Assembly: GCA_051859505.1 (NCBI GenBank)
Contig: JBHYFN010000020.1
Location: 1 to 64,000, forward strand
DNA length: 64,000 bases
From: JAFIEN01 sp051859505
Lineage (GTDB): Bacteria; Pseudomonadota; Alphaproteobacteria; Rhodobacterales; Rhodobacteraceae
Reading direction: 5' to 3'
In this document: piece after piece, positions 19,577-29,011 of the stretch
Numbering within the stretch: the first letter of the stretch is position 1
Layout: every line of letters starts with the position of its first letter
Notes under the pieces: generated by a model
What the model was told of the DNA's origin: nothing
What the model saw: only the letters and a program-made list of their open reading frames with translations
Database searches by the model: none
Position numbers and translations under genes: made by a program

Positions 19577-22490
19577 CCCCGCCCCGCGCCTGTTTGCCCT
19601 GCCGCCCGGGGTGGATTTCGGGGCCGAGGTCGTGGCGGGGCTGGAGATGCGGATGCAGGACGCCTCTCCCGCCGATTGGGCGCGGGTCACGATCTTCGTG
19701 AACACCCGGCGGACGGCGCGCAGGCTTCGGGATGTGTTCGACGCAGGCCCGGCCCGCCTTCTGCCGCGGATCCGGCTGATCACCGACCTTGCGCTTGAAC
19801 CGGGATCCGCGGCGCTGCCGCCACCCGTCGCACCGCTGCGCCGGCGGCTTGAACTCACGCAGCTGATCTCGGGGTTGCTGGATCGTGCGCCCGACCTTGC
19901 GCCGCGCGCGGCCCTTTATGACCTTGCCGACAGTCTTGCCGATCTGATGGACGAAATGCTGGGCGAGGGCGTCTCGCCCGAGGTGATCGCGGGTCTGGAT
20001 GTGTCGGATCAGTCGGGCCATTGGGCGCGGTCGCTGCAATTCCTGACCATCGTGCAGCGCTTCTTCGACCAGAGCGCGGGCGCGCCCGATCGCGAGGCGC
20101 GGCAGCGCATCGTCATCGAAGAGTTGATCGCGCGCTGGTCCGCAGCACCGCCCGAGGATCCCGTGATCGTCGCCGGATCAACCGGATCGAGGGGGGCCAC
20201 GGCGCTGTTCATGCGGGCGGTTGCGGCGCTTCCAAAAGGCGCGGTCATCCTTCCCGGTTTCGATTTCGACATGCCGGCCAAGGTCTGGGACCGGCTGGAC
20301 GAGGCGATGACCGGCGAAGATCATCCCCAGTTCCGCTTTCGCCGCCTCATGACGGCCCTGTCGCTTGAACCCTCGGCGGTTCAGCGCTGGACGGGGGCCG
20401 ATGCGCCCAATCCGCTGCGCAACAGGCTGGTGTCCCTCTCGCTCCGCCCCGCGCCGGTGACGGATCAGTGGCGCAGTGACGGGCCCGCCCTCGGCCCCCT
20501 TGCCGAAGCCGTTGAGGATCTGACCCTTGTCGAAGCCCCCACGCCCCGCGCCGAGGCAGAGGCCATCGCCCTCAGGCTTCGGCTTGCCGTGGATGAGGGC
20601 CGGACCGCCGCCCTGATCACGCCCGACCGGATGCTGACCCGGCAGGTGGCGGCGGCGCTGGACAGGTGGAACATCACGCCGGACGACAGCGCCGGAACGC
20701 CCCTGCCCCTGTCGCCGCCGGGGCGGTTCCTGAGGCAGGTCGCGGCGCTGTTCGGCCGCCGGATCACGGCCGAGGCGCTGCTTTCGATCCTCAAGCATCC
20801 TTTGTGCAATGCTTCGGACAGGGGTCCGCATATCCTTTTGTGCAATGCGCTCGAGCTTCGGATCCGGCGCAAGGGACCACCCTTTCCCGATGCGAAGGCG
20901 CTGCGGGCCTGGGGCGAGGAAGAAGAGGCCGCCGCCCCCTGGGCCGAATGGATCGCCGCGCTGATCGACGGGATCGAGGCGCCGCAGACCCGGCCGCTGG
21001 CCGATCACCTGACCCGGCATCTGGCGCTGGCCGAGGGTCTGGTCGCCGGTCCGAATGGGGGCACAGAGCCGCTTTGGGCCGAAGCGGCCGGGCGAAAGGC
21101 CCGCGCCCTTTGCGATGAACTGGCACTTCACGCCGATGCGGCGGGGGACATGTCGCACCGGGATTATGCCGCACTTCTGGACGGAGTCCTGTCGAGCGCC
21201 GAGGTGCGGGACCGCGATACCGGGCATCCGCAAGTCCTGATCTGGGGCACGCTCGAGGCGCGGGTGCAGGCGGCGGACCTCATCATTCTGGGCGGCATGA
21301 ACGAGGGGATCTGGCCCAAGGCCCCCGCGCCCGATCCGTGGCTCAATCGCAAGATGCGCAAGGAGGCGGGGCTCTTGCTGCCCGAACGGCGGATCGGCCT
21401 TTCGGCGCATGACTATCAACAGGCCATCGCCGGGCGCGAGGTCTGGATCACGCGGTCGGTCAGGTCGGCCGATGCGCAAACCGTCCCGTCCCGCTGGATC
21501 AAGCGGTTGACGAGCCTTCTGGACGGTCTGCCGGATCAGGGCGGGCGGGCGGCCCTGGCACGGATGCGCGCGCGGGGCGATGACTGGCTGGCGCGTGCGG
21601 TCAGCCTCTCGGTGCCGCAAGCGCGCAGCGAACCGGCCACCCGCCCCTCGCCCCGGCCGCCGGTCGAGGCGCGCCCCAAGCGGCTTTCCGTCACCCGGAT
21701 CGGCACCCTTCTGCGCGATCCCTATGCCGTCTATGCCGAATCCGTCCTGCGGCTGAAGCAGCTTGATCCGCTGACGTCCAGCGCCGATGCGCTGTTGCGC
21801 GGCACGGTCCTGCATCGCATTTTCGAGCGTTGTGTCGAAGAAGGCCCCGCCCCGGACGACCCTGCCGCGCGCGACTTTCTGATCGCTGTCGCAGAAGAGG
21901 TGCTGGCCGAGGATTGCCCCTGGCCAACCGTGCGCAGGATGTGGCTGGCCCGGATCATCCGGGTGGCCGACTGGTTCCTGCAGACGGAAATCCTGCGTCG
22001 GGCTCAGGGCAACCCCACCCTTTTCGAGGAACGGGGATCGGCAGAGCTTGCCTCGCCCGAGTTCACCCTGACCTGCAAGGCCGACCGGATCGACATCGCA
22101 CCCGACGGGCGGGCGCTGATCTATGATTACAAGACCGGAAAGCCGCCCAGCGCGAAAGAGCAGAAGGCCTTTGAGAAGCAACTCCTGCTCGAGGCGGCCA
22201 TAACCGAGCGCGGCGGGTTCACCAAACTCGGGCCGGTTTCCGTTGTATCGGCGGCCTATATCGGGCTGGGCAACAGCCCTTCGATCGTCGAGGCACCGCT
22301 GGACGAGTTGCCGCCCGCGCAGATCTGGGATGAGTTTCGCCAGTTCATGCAGCTCTGGGCACAGCCGACCTCGGGCTATACCTCGCGCCGGGCGGTCAGG
22401 ACGGTGGCCTATCCGGGAAGCTATGACCACCTTGCCCGCTATGGCGAATGGGATCTGTCCGACCCGCCGAAGCCCGAGGATCTGACATGA
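19566..22490 (+). CDS. addB: AddB subunit of the AddAB helicase-nuclease
   Basis: The 974-residue protein has an N-terminal inactivated helicase-like part (FVNTRRTARRLRDVF) and a C-terminal RecB-type nuclease domain with LTCKADRID, LIYDYKTGKPPS and a following conserved region (about 860-900). With AddA it resects double-strand breaks for RecA loading. Length fits alphaproteobacterial AddB. The start at 19566 lies inside the end of murU and the stop overlaps addA by 4 bases. Confidence 0.94.
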   Translation: MFDDPAPRLFALPPGVDFGAEVVAGLEMRMQDASPADWARVTIFVNTRRTARRLRDVFDAGPARLLPRIRLITDLALEPGSAALPPPVAPLRRRLELTQLISGLLDRAPDLAPRAALYDLADSLADLMDEMLGEGVSPEVIAGLDVSDQSGHWARSLQFLTIVQRFFDQSAGAPDREARQRIVIEELIARWSAAPPEDPVIVAGSTGSRGATALFMRAVAALPKGAVILPGFDFDMPAKVWDRLDEAMTGEDHPQFRFRRLMTALSLEPSAVQRWTGADAPNPLRNRLVSLSLRPAPVTDQWRSDGPALGPLAEAVEDLTLVEAPTPRAEAEAIALRLRLAVDEGRTAALITPDRMLTRQVAAALDRWNITPDDSAGTPLPLSPPGRFLRQVAALFGRRITAEALLSILKHPLCNASDRGPHILLCNALELRIRRKGPPFPDAKALRAWGEEEEAAAPWAEWIAALIDGIEAPQTRPLADHLTRHLALAEGLVAGPNGGTEPLWAEAAGRKARALCDELALHADAAGDMSHRDYAALLDGVLSSAEVRDRDTGHPQVLIWGTLEARVQAADLIILGGMNEGIWPKAPAPDPWLNRKMRKEAGLLLPERRIGLSAHDYQQAIAGREVWITRSVRSADAQTVPSRWIKRLTSLLDGLPDQGGRAALARMRARGDDWLARAVSLSVPQARSEPATRPSPRPPVEARPKRLSVTRIGTLLRDPYAVYAESVLRLKQLDPLTSSADALLRGTVLHRIFERCVEEGPAPDDPAARDFLIAVAEEVLAEDCPWPTVRRMWLARIIRVADWFLQTEILRRAQGNPTLFEERGSAELASPEFTLTCKADRIDIAPDGRALIYDYKTGKPPSAKEQKAFEKQLLLEAAITERGGFTKLGPVSVVSAAYIGLGNSPSIVEAPLDELPPAQIWDEFRQFMQLWAQPTSGYTSRRAVRTVAYPGSYDHLARYGEWDLSDPPKPEDLT

Positions 22491-25400
22491 CGCTGCACCC
22501 CGCCAGCCTCCGCCAGATCGACGCGGCAGACCCGGCCGGCTCTGTCTGGCTTGCGGCGAATGCCGGGTCGGGCAAGACCAAGGTTCTGACCGACAGGGTG
22601 GCGCGCCTGCTGTTTTCGGGCGTCGATCCGCAGAACATCCTCTGCCTGACCTATACCAAGGCCGCCGCGAGCGAGATGCAGAACCGCCTGTTCGACCGGC
22701 TGGGCAGCTGGGCGATGCAGCCCGACGACAGGCTGCAGGAGCAGTTGGCCGGCCTTGGCATCGAAGAGCCGCTGACACCGGATCGCTTGCGCCATGCGCG
22801 AACGCTGTTCGCCCAGGCGATGGAGGTGCCGGGCGGCCTCAAGATCCAGACGATCCACTCCTTCTGCGCCTCTCTCCTGCGGCGCTTCCCGCTTGAGGCG
22901 GGCGTGAACCCGCGCTTCACCGAGATCGAGGACCGCGCGGCACAGATGCTGCGGGCCGAGGTGGTGGACGAGCTTGCCATGGGCGCCGAACGGGGCGCCG
23001 TTGACGCCATCGCCCGCCATTTCACCGGCGAGGAATTCGACAAGCTTCTTGCCGGCATCACCGCCAGACGGGACCATTTCCTTGCAGCGCCGGATGAAAC
23101 GGCGATCCGCGCGGCGCTGGGCCTTGCCGCCGGGCTGACGACGGAAATGCTGCTCGACTTCGTTTTCGAAGAGGGCGACCGCGCGGCCCTGATCGCTCTG
23201 TCCGCCCTTTGCGCCAGGGGTGGCGCCAGTGATACGAAAGCCGCCGCCCGGCTGGAGCGGGCCCTTGCCAGCTGGCCGCCGACCCTTGAGACGCTGGCCC
23301 AGCTTGAAGAGGTCTTTCTGTACGGGGAAAAGGCGAAAAGCCCCTTCGGCGCCAAGATCGGCGCCTTCCCCACCAAGGCCCTGCGCGCCGCCGAACCGGA
23401 GCTTGTCGAAGACCGGATCGACCCGCTCATGGAGCGCGTCGAACAGGTGCGGAACGACCGTCTGCGCCTTCAGGCCCTTGACCGGACGCTCGCCCTTTAC
23501 AGTTTTGCGACAGCCTTCGTTCCGGCCTATGAGGCGCGCAAGCAGGCCGGCGGGATGCTGGATTTCGACGATCTGATCGCGCGCGCCGGGCGCTTGCTGA
23601 CCGATCCGCAGGTGGCGCAGTGGGTTCTGTTCCGGCTGGATGGCGGCATCGACCATATCCTTGTGGACGAAGCGCAGGACACCGCGCCCCGGCAATGGCA
23701 GGTGATCCGCAGCCTTGCGCAGGAATTCGCCTCGGGCGATGGCGCCTGGTCGGGGCGCGAGCGGACGATCTTTGTCGTCAGCGACAAGAAGCAGTCGATC
23801 TATTCCTTTCAGGGGGCCGATCCCGACGCGCTGGACCTGATGCAGGATCACTTCGCCTCGGAACTTGGCCGCATCGGCAAGGTTCTGTCGCCGATGGTGC
23901 TCGAGCATTCCTTCCGCTCGGCCCATCATGTGCTTCGCGCCGTCGACATGGTCTTTGCCGGAGCGATGCGAGAGGGCCTGGGTCAGGAAGACCCCCATCA
24001 CATCGCCTTTCACGAGGGGATGCCCGGCCGGGTGGACCTCTGGCCCGCAATCCCGGCCACGAAGGACGAGAAAGAGGATCGCGCCTGGCACGATCCCATC
24101 GACCAGCCCGGCGCGCGCCATCACACGGCCCTTCTTGCCGAAAGCATCGCGGCCGCCGTGGCCGACATGGTGACGATGGGCACGATCCCCGTCCGCACAG
24201 GCGACAGCTATGCCCGGCGGCGGATCACCGAGGGAGATATCCTGATCCTCGTGCAGCGCAGGTCCGAGCTCTTCGCCTCGATCATCCGCGCGCTCAAGGC
24301 AAAGGGGCTGCGGGTTGCCGGGGCGGACCGGCTGCGCGTGGGCGCCGAGCTTGCCGTGCGCGACATTGCAGCGCTTCTGCGGTTCCTTGCGCTTCAGGAT
24401 GACGATCTGTCGCTGGCCGCCGCGCTGAAATCGCCCCTTTTCGACTGGGATGAACAGCGGCTTTTCACCCTGGCGCATCATCGCCCCGCGGGCGCGACCC
24501 TGTGGCAGGCGCTGCGCGGATCATGCGCGACCGAGACGCTTGCCATCCTGGATGATCTGCGCTCGAAGGCCGATTTCCTTCGGCCCTACGACCTGATCAA
24601 CCGGTTGCTGTCGCGTCACGACGGGCGGCGGAAACTGCTTGCCCGGCTGGGGACCGAGGCCGAGGACGGCATTGACGCCCTGCTGACCCAGGCCCTTGGC
24701 TATGAGCAATCCTCGGTGCCGGGGCTGACCGGGTTTCTTGAGTGGATGCAGACCGACGAGCTTGAGGTCAAACGCCAGACCGACAGCGCCGGAGACCAGA
24801 TCCGCGTGATGACGGTTCACGGCGCGAAAGGATTGGAAAGCCCGGTCGTGATCCTGCCCGACACGGCCAAGCGGGCGAACAGATCGGCGGATCAGCTGTA
24901 TCTGGCGGATCAGGCGGTGCTTTGGGCCAGCCCGGTCCCCGAGATGCCCCCCGAGATGCGCGCCCTGCGCGAGGCCCGCATCGCGGCGGATGAGAACGAA
25001 CGCCGTCGGCTGCTTTATGTGGCGATGACCCGGGCGGAAAACTGGCTGATCGTCTGCGCCGCGGGCGAGACCGGCACAGGCGCGGAAAGCTGGCACGCGA
25101 TGGTCGAGGCGGGGTTGGCACAGGCGGGCGCGGTCCCGCAAGGCTTTCCGACGGGGCTGGGTCTGCGGTTCGGGTCCGAGGGCTGGGACGACCTGCCGCT
25201 TGTCGAACCCGAGGTCTTGAGCATCAAGAGCCCCGTGCAGAGTGATCCGGGGCCCGTCGCAGAGCTGCCGCCGCGTGGCGGCACGCTCTCGCCTTCCGAT
25301 CTGGGCGGGGCGAAGGTTCTGCCGGGCGATCCGGCAACGGAGGATCCGGAACCGGCCCTTGCGCGGGGGCGGCTCGTTCACATGTTGCTCGAACATCTGC

Positions 25401-25867
25401 CCTTGCTTCCTGCGGCGGACAGGAAAGGCCACGCGCGCGCATTGGTCCGGGCGGCGCCGGATGACGAACTGGGGGATCCCGGCACGGCCGACGATCTGAT
25501 CGACGGGGTTATCGCCATGATCGACGACCCGTCGCTGACCGCCATCTTCAGCACCCATGCGCTGGCCGAGGCCGCGATCACCGCCCCCATAGGGGCATCG
25601 CGTTTTCACGGGTCCATCGACAGGCTGCTGATCGGCCCGGACCGGATCACCGCCATAGACTTCAAGACCAACCGCCTTGTCCCCCCGGACCCGGCGGAGG
25701 TTCCGGAGGGGATCCTGCGGCAGATGGGCGCCTATCAGGCGATGCTGGAACATGTCTTTCCCGACAAGCCGGTCGCGGTCGAGATCCTCTGGACGGCGAA
25801 ACCTTCCATGATGCCCCTGCCCCGCGCCCTCGTCATGGCCGCCTTGCAACGGGCCGGGGTCACTTGA
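22487..25867 (+). CDS. addA: AddA helicase-nuclease subunit
   Basis: The 1126-residue UvrD/RecB-family helicase has Walker A ANAGSGKTKVL (24-34), QTIHSFCASLLRRFP, the DE-x2-D box VDEAQDTAPRQW, SDKKQSIYSFQGADP, and late helicase motif MTVHGAKGLESPVVIL. A C-terminal nuclease domain contains AIDFKTNRL. It partners with AddB in recombinational repair. Start ATG at 22487 overlaps the addB stop. Confidence 0.96.
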   Translation: MTLHPASLRQIDAADPAGSVWLAANAGSGKTKVLTDRVARLLFSGVDPQNILCLTYTKAAASEMQNRLFDRLGSWAMQPDDRLQEQLAGLGIEEPLTPDRLRHARTLFAQAMEVPGGLKIQTIHSFCASLLRRFPLEAGVNPRFTEIEDRAAQMLRAEVVDELAMGAERGAVDAIARHFTGEEFDKLLAGITARRDHFLAAPDETAIRAALGLAAGLTTEMLLDFVFEEGDRAALIALSALCARGGASDTKAAARLERALASWPPTLETLAQLEEVFLYGEKAKSPFGAKIGAFPTKALRAAEPELVEDRIDPLMERVEQVRNDRLRLQALDRTLALYSFATAFVPAYEARKQAGGMLDFDDLIARAGRLLTDPQVAQWVLFRLDGGIDHILVDEAQDTAPRQWQVIRSLAQEFASGDGAWSGRERTIFVVSDKKQSIYSFQGADPDALDLMQDHFASELGRIGKVLSPMVLEHSFRSAHHVLRAVDMVFAGAMREGLGQEDPHHIAFHEGMPGRVDLWPAIPATKDEKEDRAWHDPIDQPGARHHTALLAESIAAAVADMVTMGTIPVRTGDSYARRRITEGDILILVQRRSELFASIIRALKAKGLRVAGADRLRVGAELAVRDIAALLRFLALQDDDLSLAAALKSPLFDWDEQRLFTLAHHRPAGATLWQALRGSCATETLAILDDLRSKADFLRPYDLINRLLSRHDGRRKLLARLGTEAEDGIDALLTQALGYEQSSVPGLTGFLEWMQTDELEVKRQTDSAGDQIRVMTVHGAKGLESPVVILPDTAKRANRSADQLYLADQAVLWASPVPEMPPEMRALREARIAADENERRRLLYVAMTRAENWLIVCAAGETGTGAESWHAMVEAGLAQAGAVPQGFPTGLGLRFGSEGWDDLPLVEPEVLSIKSPVQSDPGPVAELPPRGGTLSPSDLGGAKVLPGDPATEDPEPALARGRLVHMLLEHLPLLPAADRKGHARALVRAAPDDELGDPGTADDLIDGVIAMIDDPSLTAIFSTHALAEAAITAPIGASRFHGSIDRLLIGPDRITAIDFKTNRLVPPDPAEVPEGILRQMGAYQAMLEHVFPDKPVAVEILWTAKPSMMPLPRALVMAALQRAGVT

Positions 25868-25926
25868 CGATACCCGGCCCGGTCAATACGTTCCGGTTTT
25901 GAAATGTAAACCCAAGGAGATGCCTG

Positions 25927-26247
25927 ATGGCGACTGTCGCAGTCACCGATGCAACCTTCGACGCCGAGGTGCGGAACTCGCCCATTCCGGTCGTCGTCGA
26001 TTTCTGGGCCGAATGGTGCGGCCCCTGCAAGATGATCGGCCCGGCACTCGAAGAGCTTTCGGCCGAGTATGAAGGCAAGGTCAAGATCGTGAAGGTCAAT
26101 GTGGACGAGAACCCGAACTCGCCCGCGCAGATGGGCGTTCGCGGGATCCCGGCGCTGTTTCTGTTCAAGGATGGCAAGCCGGTGTCGAACCGCGCCGGTG
26201 CCGCTCCGAAAGCCGCGCTGCAAAGCTGGATCGACCAGTCGATCTGA
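25927..26247 (+). CDS. trxA: Thioredoxin
   Basis: The 106-residue protein has the classical active site WCGPC (Cys31, Cys34), VDFWAEWCGPCKMIGP, the cis-Pro loop RGIPALFLF and standard length. It is a general cytoplasmic disulfide reductant. A GGAG site lies upstream of the ATG. It follows addA by 59 bp and ends the rightward operon, with a terminator 38 bp downstream. Confidence 0.98.
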   Translation: MATVAVTDATFDAEVRNSPIPVVVDFWAEWCGPCKMIGPALEELSAEYEGKVKIVKVNVDENPNSPAQMGVRGIPALFLFKDGKPVSNRAGAAPKAALQSWIDQSI

Positions 26248-26284
26248 GCCGAAGACAGGTCCGGTTAGCCAGATCTGATCGAAC

Positions 26285-26310
26285 GGGGCGCCTTCAGGGC
26301 GCCCTTTTCC
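26285..26310 (+). terminator. trxA: Rho-independent terminator after trxA
   Basis: Stem GGGCGCC (26286-26292) / GGCGCCC (26298-26304) with a 5-base loop is followed by TTTT. It overlaps the last codons of the convergent gene. A minus-strand T-tract is absent, so it acts rightward. Confidence 0.85.
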
Positions 26311-27292
26311 GTTCCGGCCGCAGCGCATTCAGCGCCATCAGCCGCGTCTTTTCGAAGTGGCCAAGCTGCAGAACGGTCATTGCGTCCCGTGTCTCGGGCA
26401 TGCTGGACCAGTTTGTCAGCAGACGCACCCGCATCAGGAACGTCAGTCCGGCATCGTCCGGCCCAACCAGATCGTAGCCGCGAAAGAAGGCGGCAAGAAC
26501 AGCCGGCGGCACCACTTCGCCCGGAGCGATGGCGCCCATATCGACAAACCGGTCGACATAATTGACCAGCACCCGGGCCAGATCGAACCCGACCGGGGCG
26601 GTCTTGGGCGGATGAAAGTCGATTCCGAAGGACAGACCCTGCCCCAGCAGGATGTTGGAGAGATGAAAGTCGCCATGCCTGTCCGAGGACAGGCCGGGTT
26701 TTCCGTCGAACTGCGGGCCATAAGCCTGCAGCGCCTCTGCCAGATCAAGGAACTCTTCCGGCTCGGCCACCTTCTTTTTGCCGTCCGTGATATGGCCTGC
26801 GATCTTGCCGATATGGTTGGCCATGAAATGTGGCCGGAACGGGCGCCTTTCGACACGGCCGGTTCCATGAAAGGCGGCGGTCCAGCGCGCAACGTCGCGC
26901 AGAATGCCCGCATGGTTCCGGGTCTCTGACAACAGATCATATGCCGGCACGCCTGGCGCCATTTCCATCAGCATGGCCCGCGCAACCGCATCATGCGCCA
27001 GAACCGGCGGCACCCGCGCAAAGGGATCGGAGGACAATCTGCCCGAGGCCAGCGCCTGCCCCGCGACGGTTCCGCGAAAAAGCTCTGCATCGTCGGGCAG
27101 AAAGACCTGCTTGAAGACCAGTTTAGCCCCGTCAGCGGTTTCGACCGTATGGATGACATGTTGCCGCTGCGGCGTCTGCTTGCGGCGCGTGTCGATGATC
27201 TGTGTCGCATCGGGATCAAGCCCGCTTTGAGTCAGCAGCCGCGCCAGAACGGGGGCAGCGGCCTTGTCCATCTCGTCATCGGTCATTTCCAC
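26294..27292 (-). CDS. Aminoglycoside phosphotransferase-family kinase-like protein
   Basis: The 332-residue protein has the phosphotransferase catalytic motif RHGDFHLSNILL, followed by GIDFHPPKTAPVGFDLARVL as the metal-binding segment. The natural substrate is unknown; the fold is shared by aminoglycoside, choline and homoserine kinases. The GTG start at 27292 is preferred over the ATG at 27286 because an AAGGAAG site sits about 9 bases upstream. It is divergent from hslV and convergent with trxA. Confidence 0.82.
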   Translation of the reverse strand: MEMTDDEMDKAAAPVLARLLTQSGLDPDATQIIDTRRKQTPQRQHVIHTVETADGAKLVFKQVFLPDDAELFRGTVAGQALASGRLSSDPFARVPPVLAHDAVARAMLMEMAPGVPAYDLLSETRNHAGILRDVARWTAAFHGTGRVERRPFRPHFMANHIGKIAGHITDGKKKVAEPEEFLDLAEALQAYGPQFDGKPGLSSDRHGDFHLSNILLGQGLSFGIDFHPPKTAPVGFDLARVLVNYVDRFVDMGAIAPGEVVPPAVLAAFFRGYDLVGPDDAGLTFLMRVRLLTNWSSMPETRDAMTVLQLGHFEKTRLMALNALRPERKRAP

Positions 27293-27312
27293 GTCCGGGA
27301 ACTTCCTTCCGG

Positions 27313-27340
27313 TTGCACATTGGCGGTCCCAACCGCATAT
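27313..27340 (+). promoter_or_regulatory. hslV: Possible heat-shock-type promoter of hslV
   Basis: TTGCAC (27313-27318), 14 bases, then CCGCATAT (27333-27340) resembles a sigma-32 promoter and lies 24 bp before the hslV start. Match quality is moderate and not tested by score. Confidence 0.35.
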
Positions 27341-27363
27341 AGACGCTTCGAGGGAGCGTTGAA

Positions 27364-27921
27364 ATGTCTGAGACAGGTTTTCCCGGTTGGCATGGCACCA
27401 CGATCCTGGGCGTCCGAAAGGGCGGGCAGGTGGTCATTGCGGGGGATGGTCAGGTCAGCCTTGGCCAGACGGTCATCAAGGGCACCGCACGGAAGGTCCG
27501 CAAACTCACGGCCGGCGGCCATGATGTGATCGTCGGCTTTGCCGGGTCTACCGCGGATGCCTTTACCCTTCTGGAGCGGCTGGAAAAGAAGCTCGAGGCC
27601 GCACCGGGCCAGCTGACCCGGGCAAGCGTCGAACTGGCCAAGGACTGGCGCACCGACAAATATCTGCAAAAGCTTGAAGCGATGCTGATCGTGAGCGACG
27701 GGGAAACCCTCTTGGTCATCACCGGGGCAGGCGACGTGCTTGAACCCGAGCATGACGTGACCGCGATCGGATCGGGCGGCAATTACGCGCTGGCCGCCGC
27801 GCGCGCCCTGATGGAGACAGAGCTGAGCGCGGAACAGGTGGCCCGCCGCGCGATGGCCATCGCGGCGGATATCTGCGTCTATACCAACGGCAACCTCACG
27901 GTAGAGAGCCTAGGGGCATGA
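27364..27921 (+). CDS. hslV: HslV peptidase subunit of the HslUV protease
   Basis: The 185-residue protein contains the mature N-terminus after WHGTTILG (catalytic Thr12 after propeptide processing), GDGQVSLGQTVIKGTARKVRKL, GFAGSTADAFTLLERLE and the AIGSGGNYALAAARAL segment. It forms a two-ring threonine protease with HslU. It overlaps the next gene by 4 bases. Confidence 0.97.
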   Translation: MSETGFPGWHGTTILGVRKGGQVVIAGDGQVSLGQTVIKGTARKVRKLTAGGHDVIVGFAGSTADAFTLLERLEKKLEAAPGQLTRASVELAKDWRTDKYLQKLEAMLIVSDGETLLVITGAGDVLEPEHDVTAIGSGGNYALAAARALMETELSAEQVARRAMAIAADICVYTNGNLTVESLGA

Positions 27922-29000
27922 TCTCACCGGATGATCTGCGCGCTTCGGTCGGTGCCGGGATCCTGTCGGAACGGCAGGCGAGCCTGCTGACAGCGCTTGC
28001 CCATAGCCGCAACGGCGCGCGGGAAGGGCTGTCCCCCGGGGACGAACCGTTCGAGCTGTTCCGCGGCTTCAACGAGATCTTCATCATGGTCGGCCTGTCC
28101 ATCCTTGCGATGGGCTGGTTCAGCGTCATGGGGGTTCTCTATGCCCGGGCCGTAGCCGAGCAGGGGCGCATCCTGGATCCGCAGGTCACGATGGCCTGGA
28201 TGTCGGCGGTCTCGGTCGCGCTGCTGTGGATCCTGTCGGAATATTTCATCACGCGGCGGCGGATGGTCGGACCGGCGATCATGCTGACGATCCTGTTCTC
28301 GGGCACCGCCAGCTTTGGCCTGTCGCAGTATTTCGCCCAGGTCTTCATGCTCGCGCGCGGCGATTACTCGAGCCTTGTGCTGCCCGGGGCGCTGTCTGTT
28401 CTGGCCGTTGCGCTGTTCTGGCTGCGGTTCAAGGTTCCCTTTGCCATGGCGATCATCGCGCTGGGCCTTTTCGCGGTGGCGCTGCTGGCAACGGCAAGCA
28501 ATGCGGGCACGGTCAATTCCTTCGAGGATGTCTTCATCCTGTCGGCAGGCGGCAACTTCGCCTGGATCACCCTTGCGATCGGGCTTGCCGTCTTTGCCGT
28601 CGCGATGACCTTTGACGGCAGCGATCCCTATCGCGTGACGCGCCGTTCGGCGCAGGGGTTCTGGCTGCACATCGTCGCGGCACCGGCCATTGTGAATACC
28701 GTCGCCCTGTCGCTTCTGGCCAACGAGGCGGCCCTGTCGCGGCTCTGGCTGGCCGGTTTCCTGGGGTTGATCGCGCTGGTGGCCATCGTGATCGACCGGC
28801 GTTCCTTCCTGATGGCGGCCATCGGCTATAGCGTCGTGCTGTCCTTCACCATCTTCGACGGGGCGGGAATTGCCTGGCTGATCCTTGTTCTGGGCCTCGC
28901 CATGGTTCTTCTGGGGGCGCTCTGGGAACGGATCCGCGCCGTCATCCTGCGGATCATCCCCTTGGGCGGACTGGCGCGTTTTCTGCCGCCGGCACATTGA
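27918..29000 (+). CDS. Polytopic membrane protein within the hslVU operon (DUF2157-like architecture)
   Basis: The 360-residue protein has a soluble N-terminus of about 50 residues (ILSERQASLLTALAHS) and about ten membrane segments, an architecture like DUF2157 proteins; I cannot assign the family firmly. Its start overlaps the hslV stop (ATGA), and its stop is 11 bp before hslU. Its translation is therefore tied to both protease subunits. Function is unknown; a link to membrane proteostasis is only a hypothesis from location. Confidence 0.7.
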   Translation: MISPDDLRASVGAGILSERQASLLTALAHSRNGAREGLSPGDEPFELFRGFNEIFIMVGLSILAMGWFSVMGVLYARAVAEQGRILDPQVTMAWMSAVSVALLWILSEYFITRRRMVGPAIMLTILFSGTASFGLSQYFAQVFMLARGDYSSLVLPGALSVLAVALFWLRFKVPFAMAIIALGLFAVALLATASNAGTVNSFEDVFILSAGGNFAWITLAIGLAVFAVAMTFDGSDPYRVTRRSAQGFWLHIVAAPAIVNTVALSLLANEAALSRLWLAGFLGLIALVAIVIDRRSFLMAAIGYSVVLSFTIFDGAGIAWLILVLGLAMVLLGALWERIRAVILRIIPLGGLARFLPPAH

Positions 29001-29011
29001 AAGGCGTTTGA

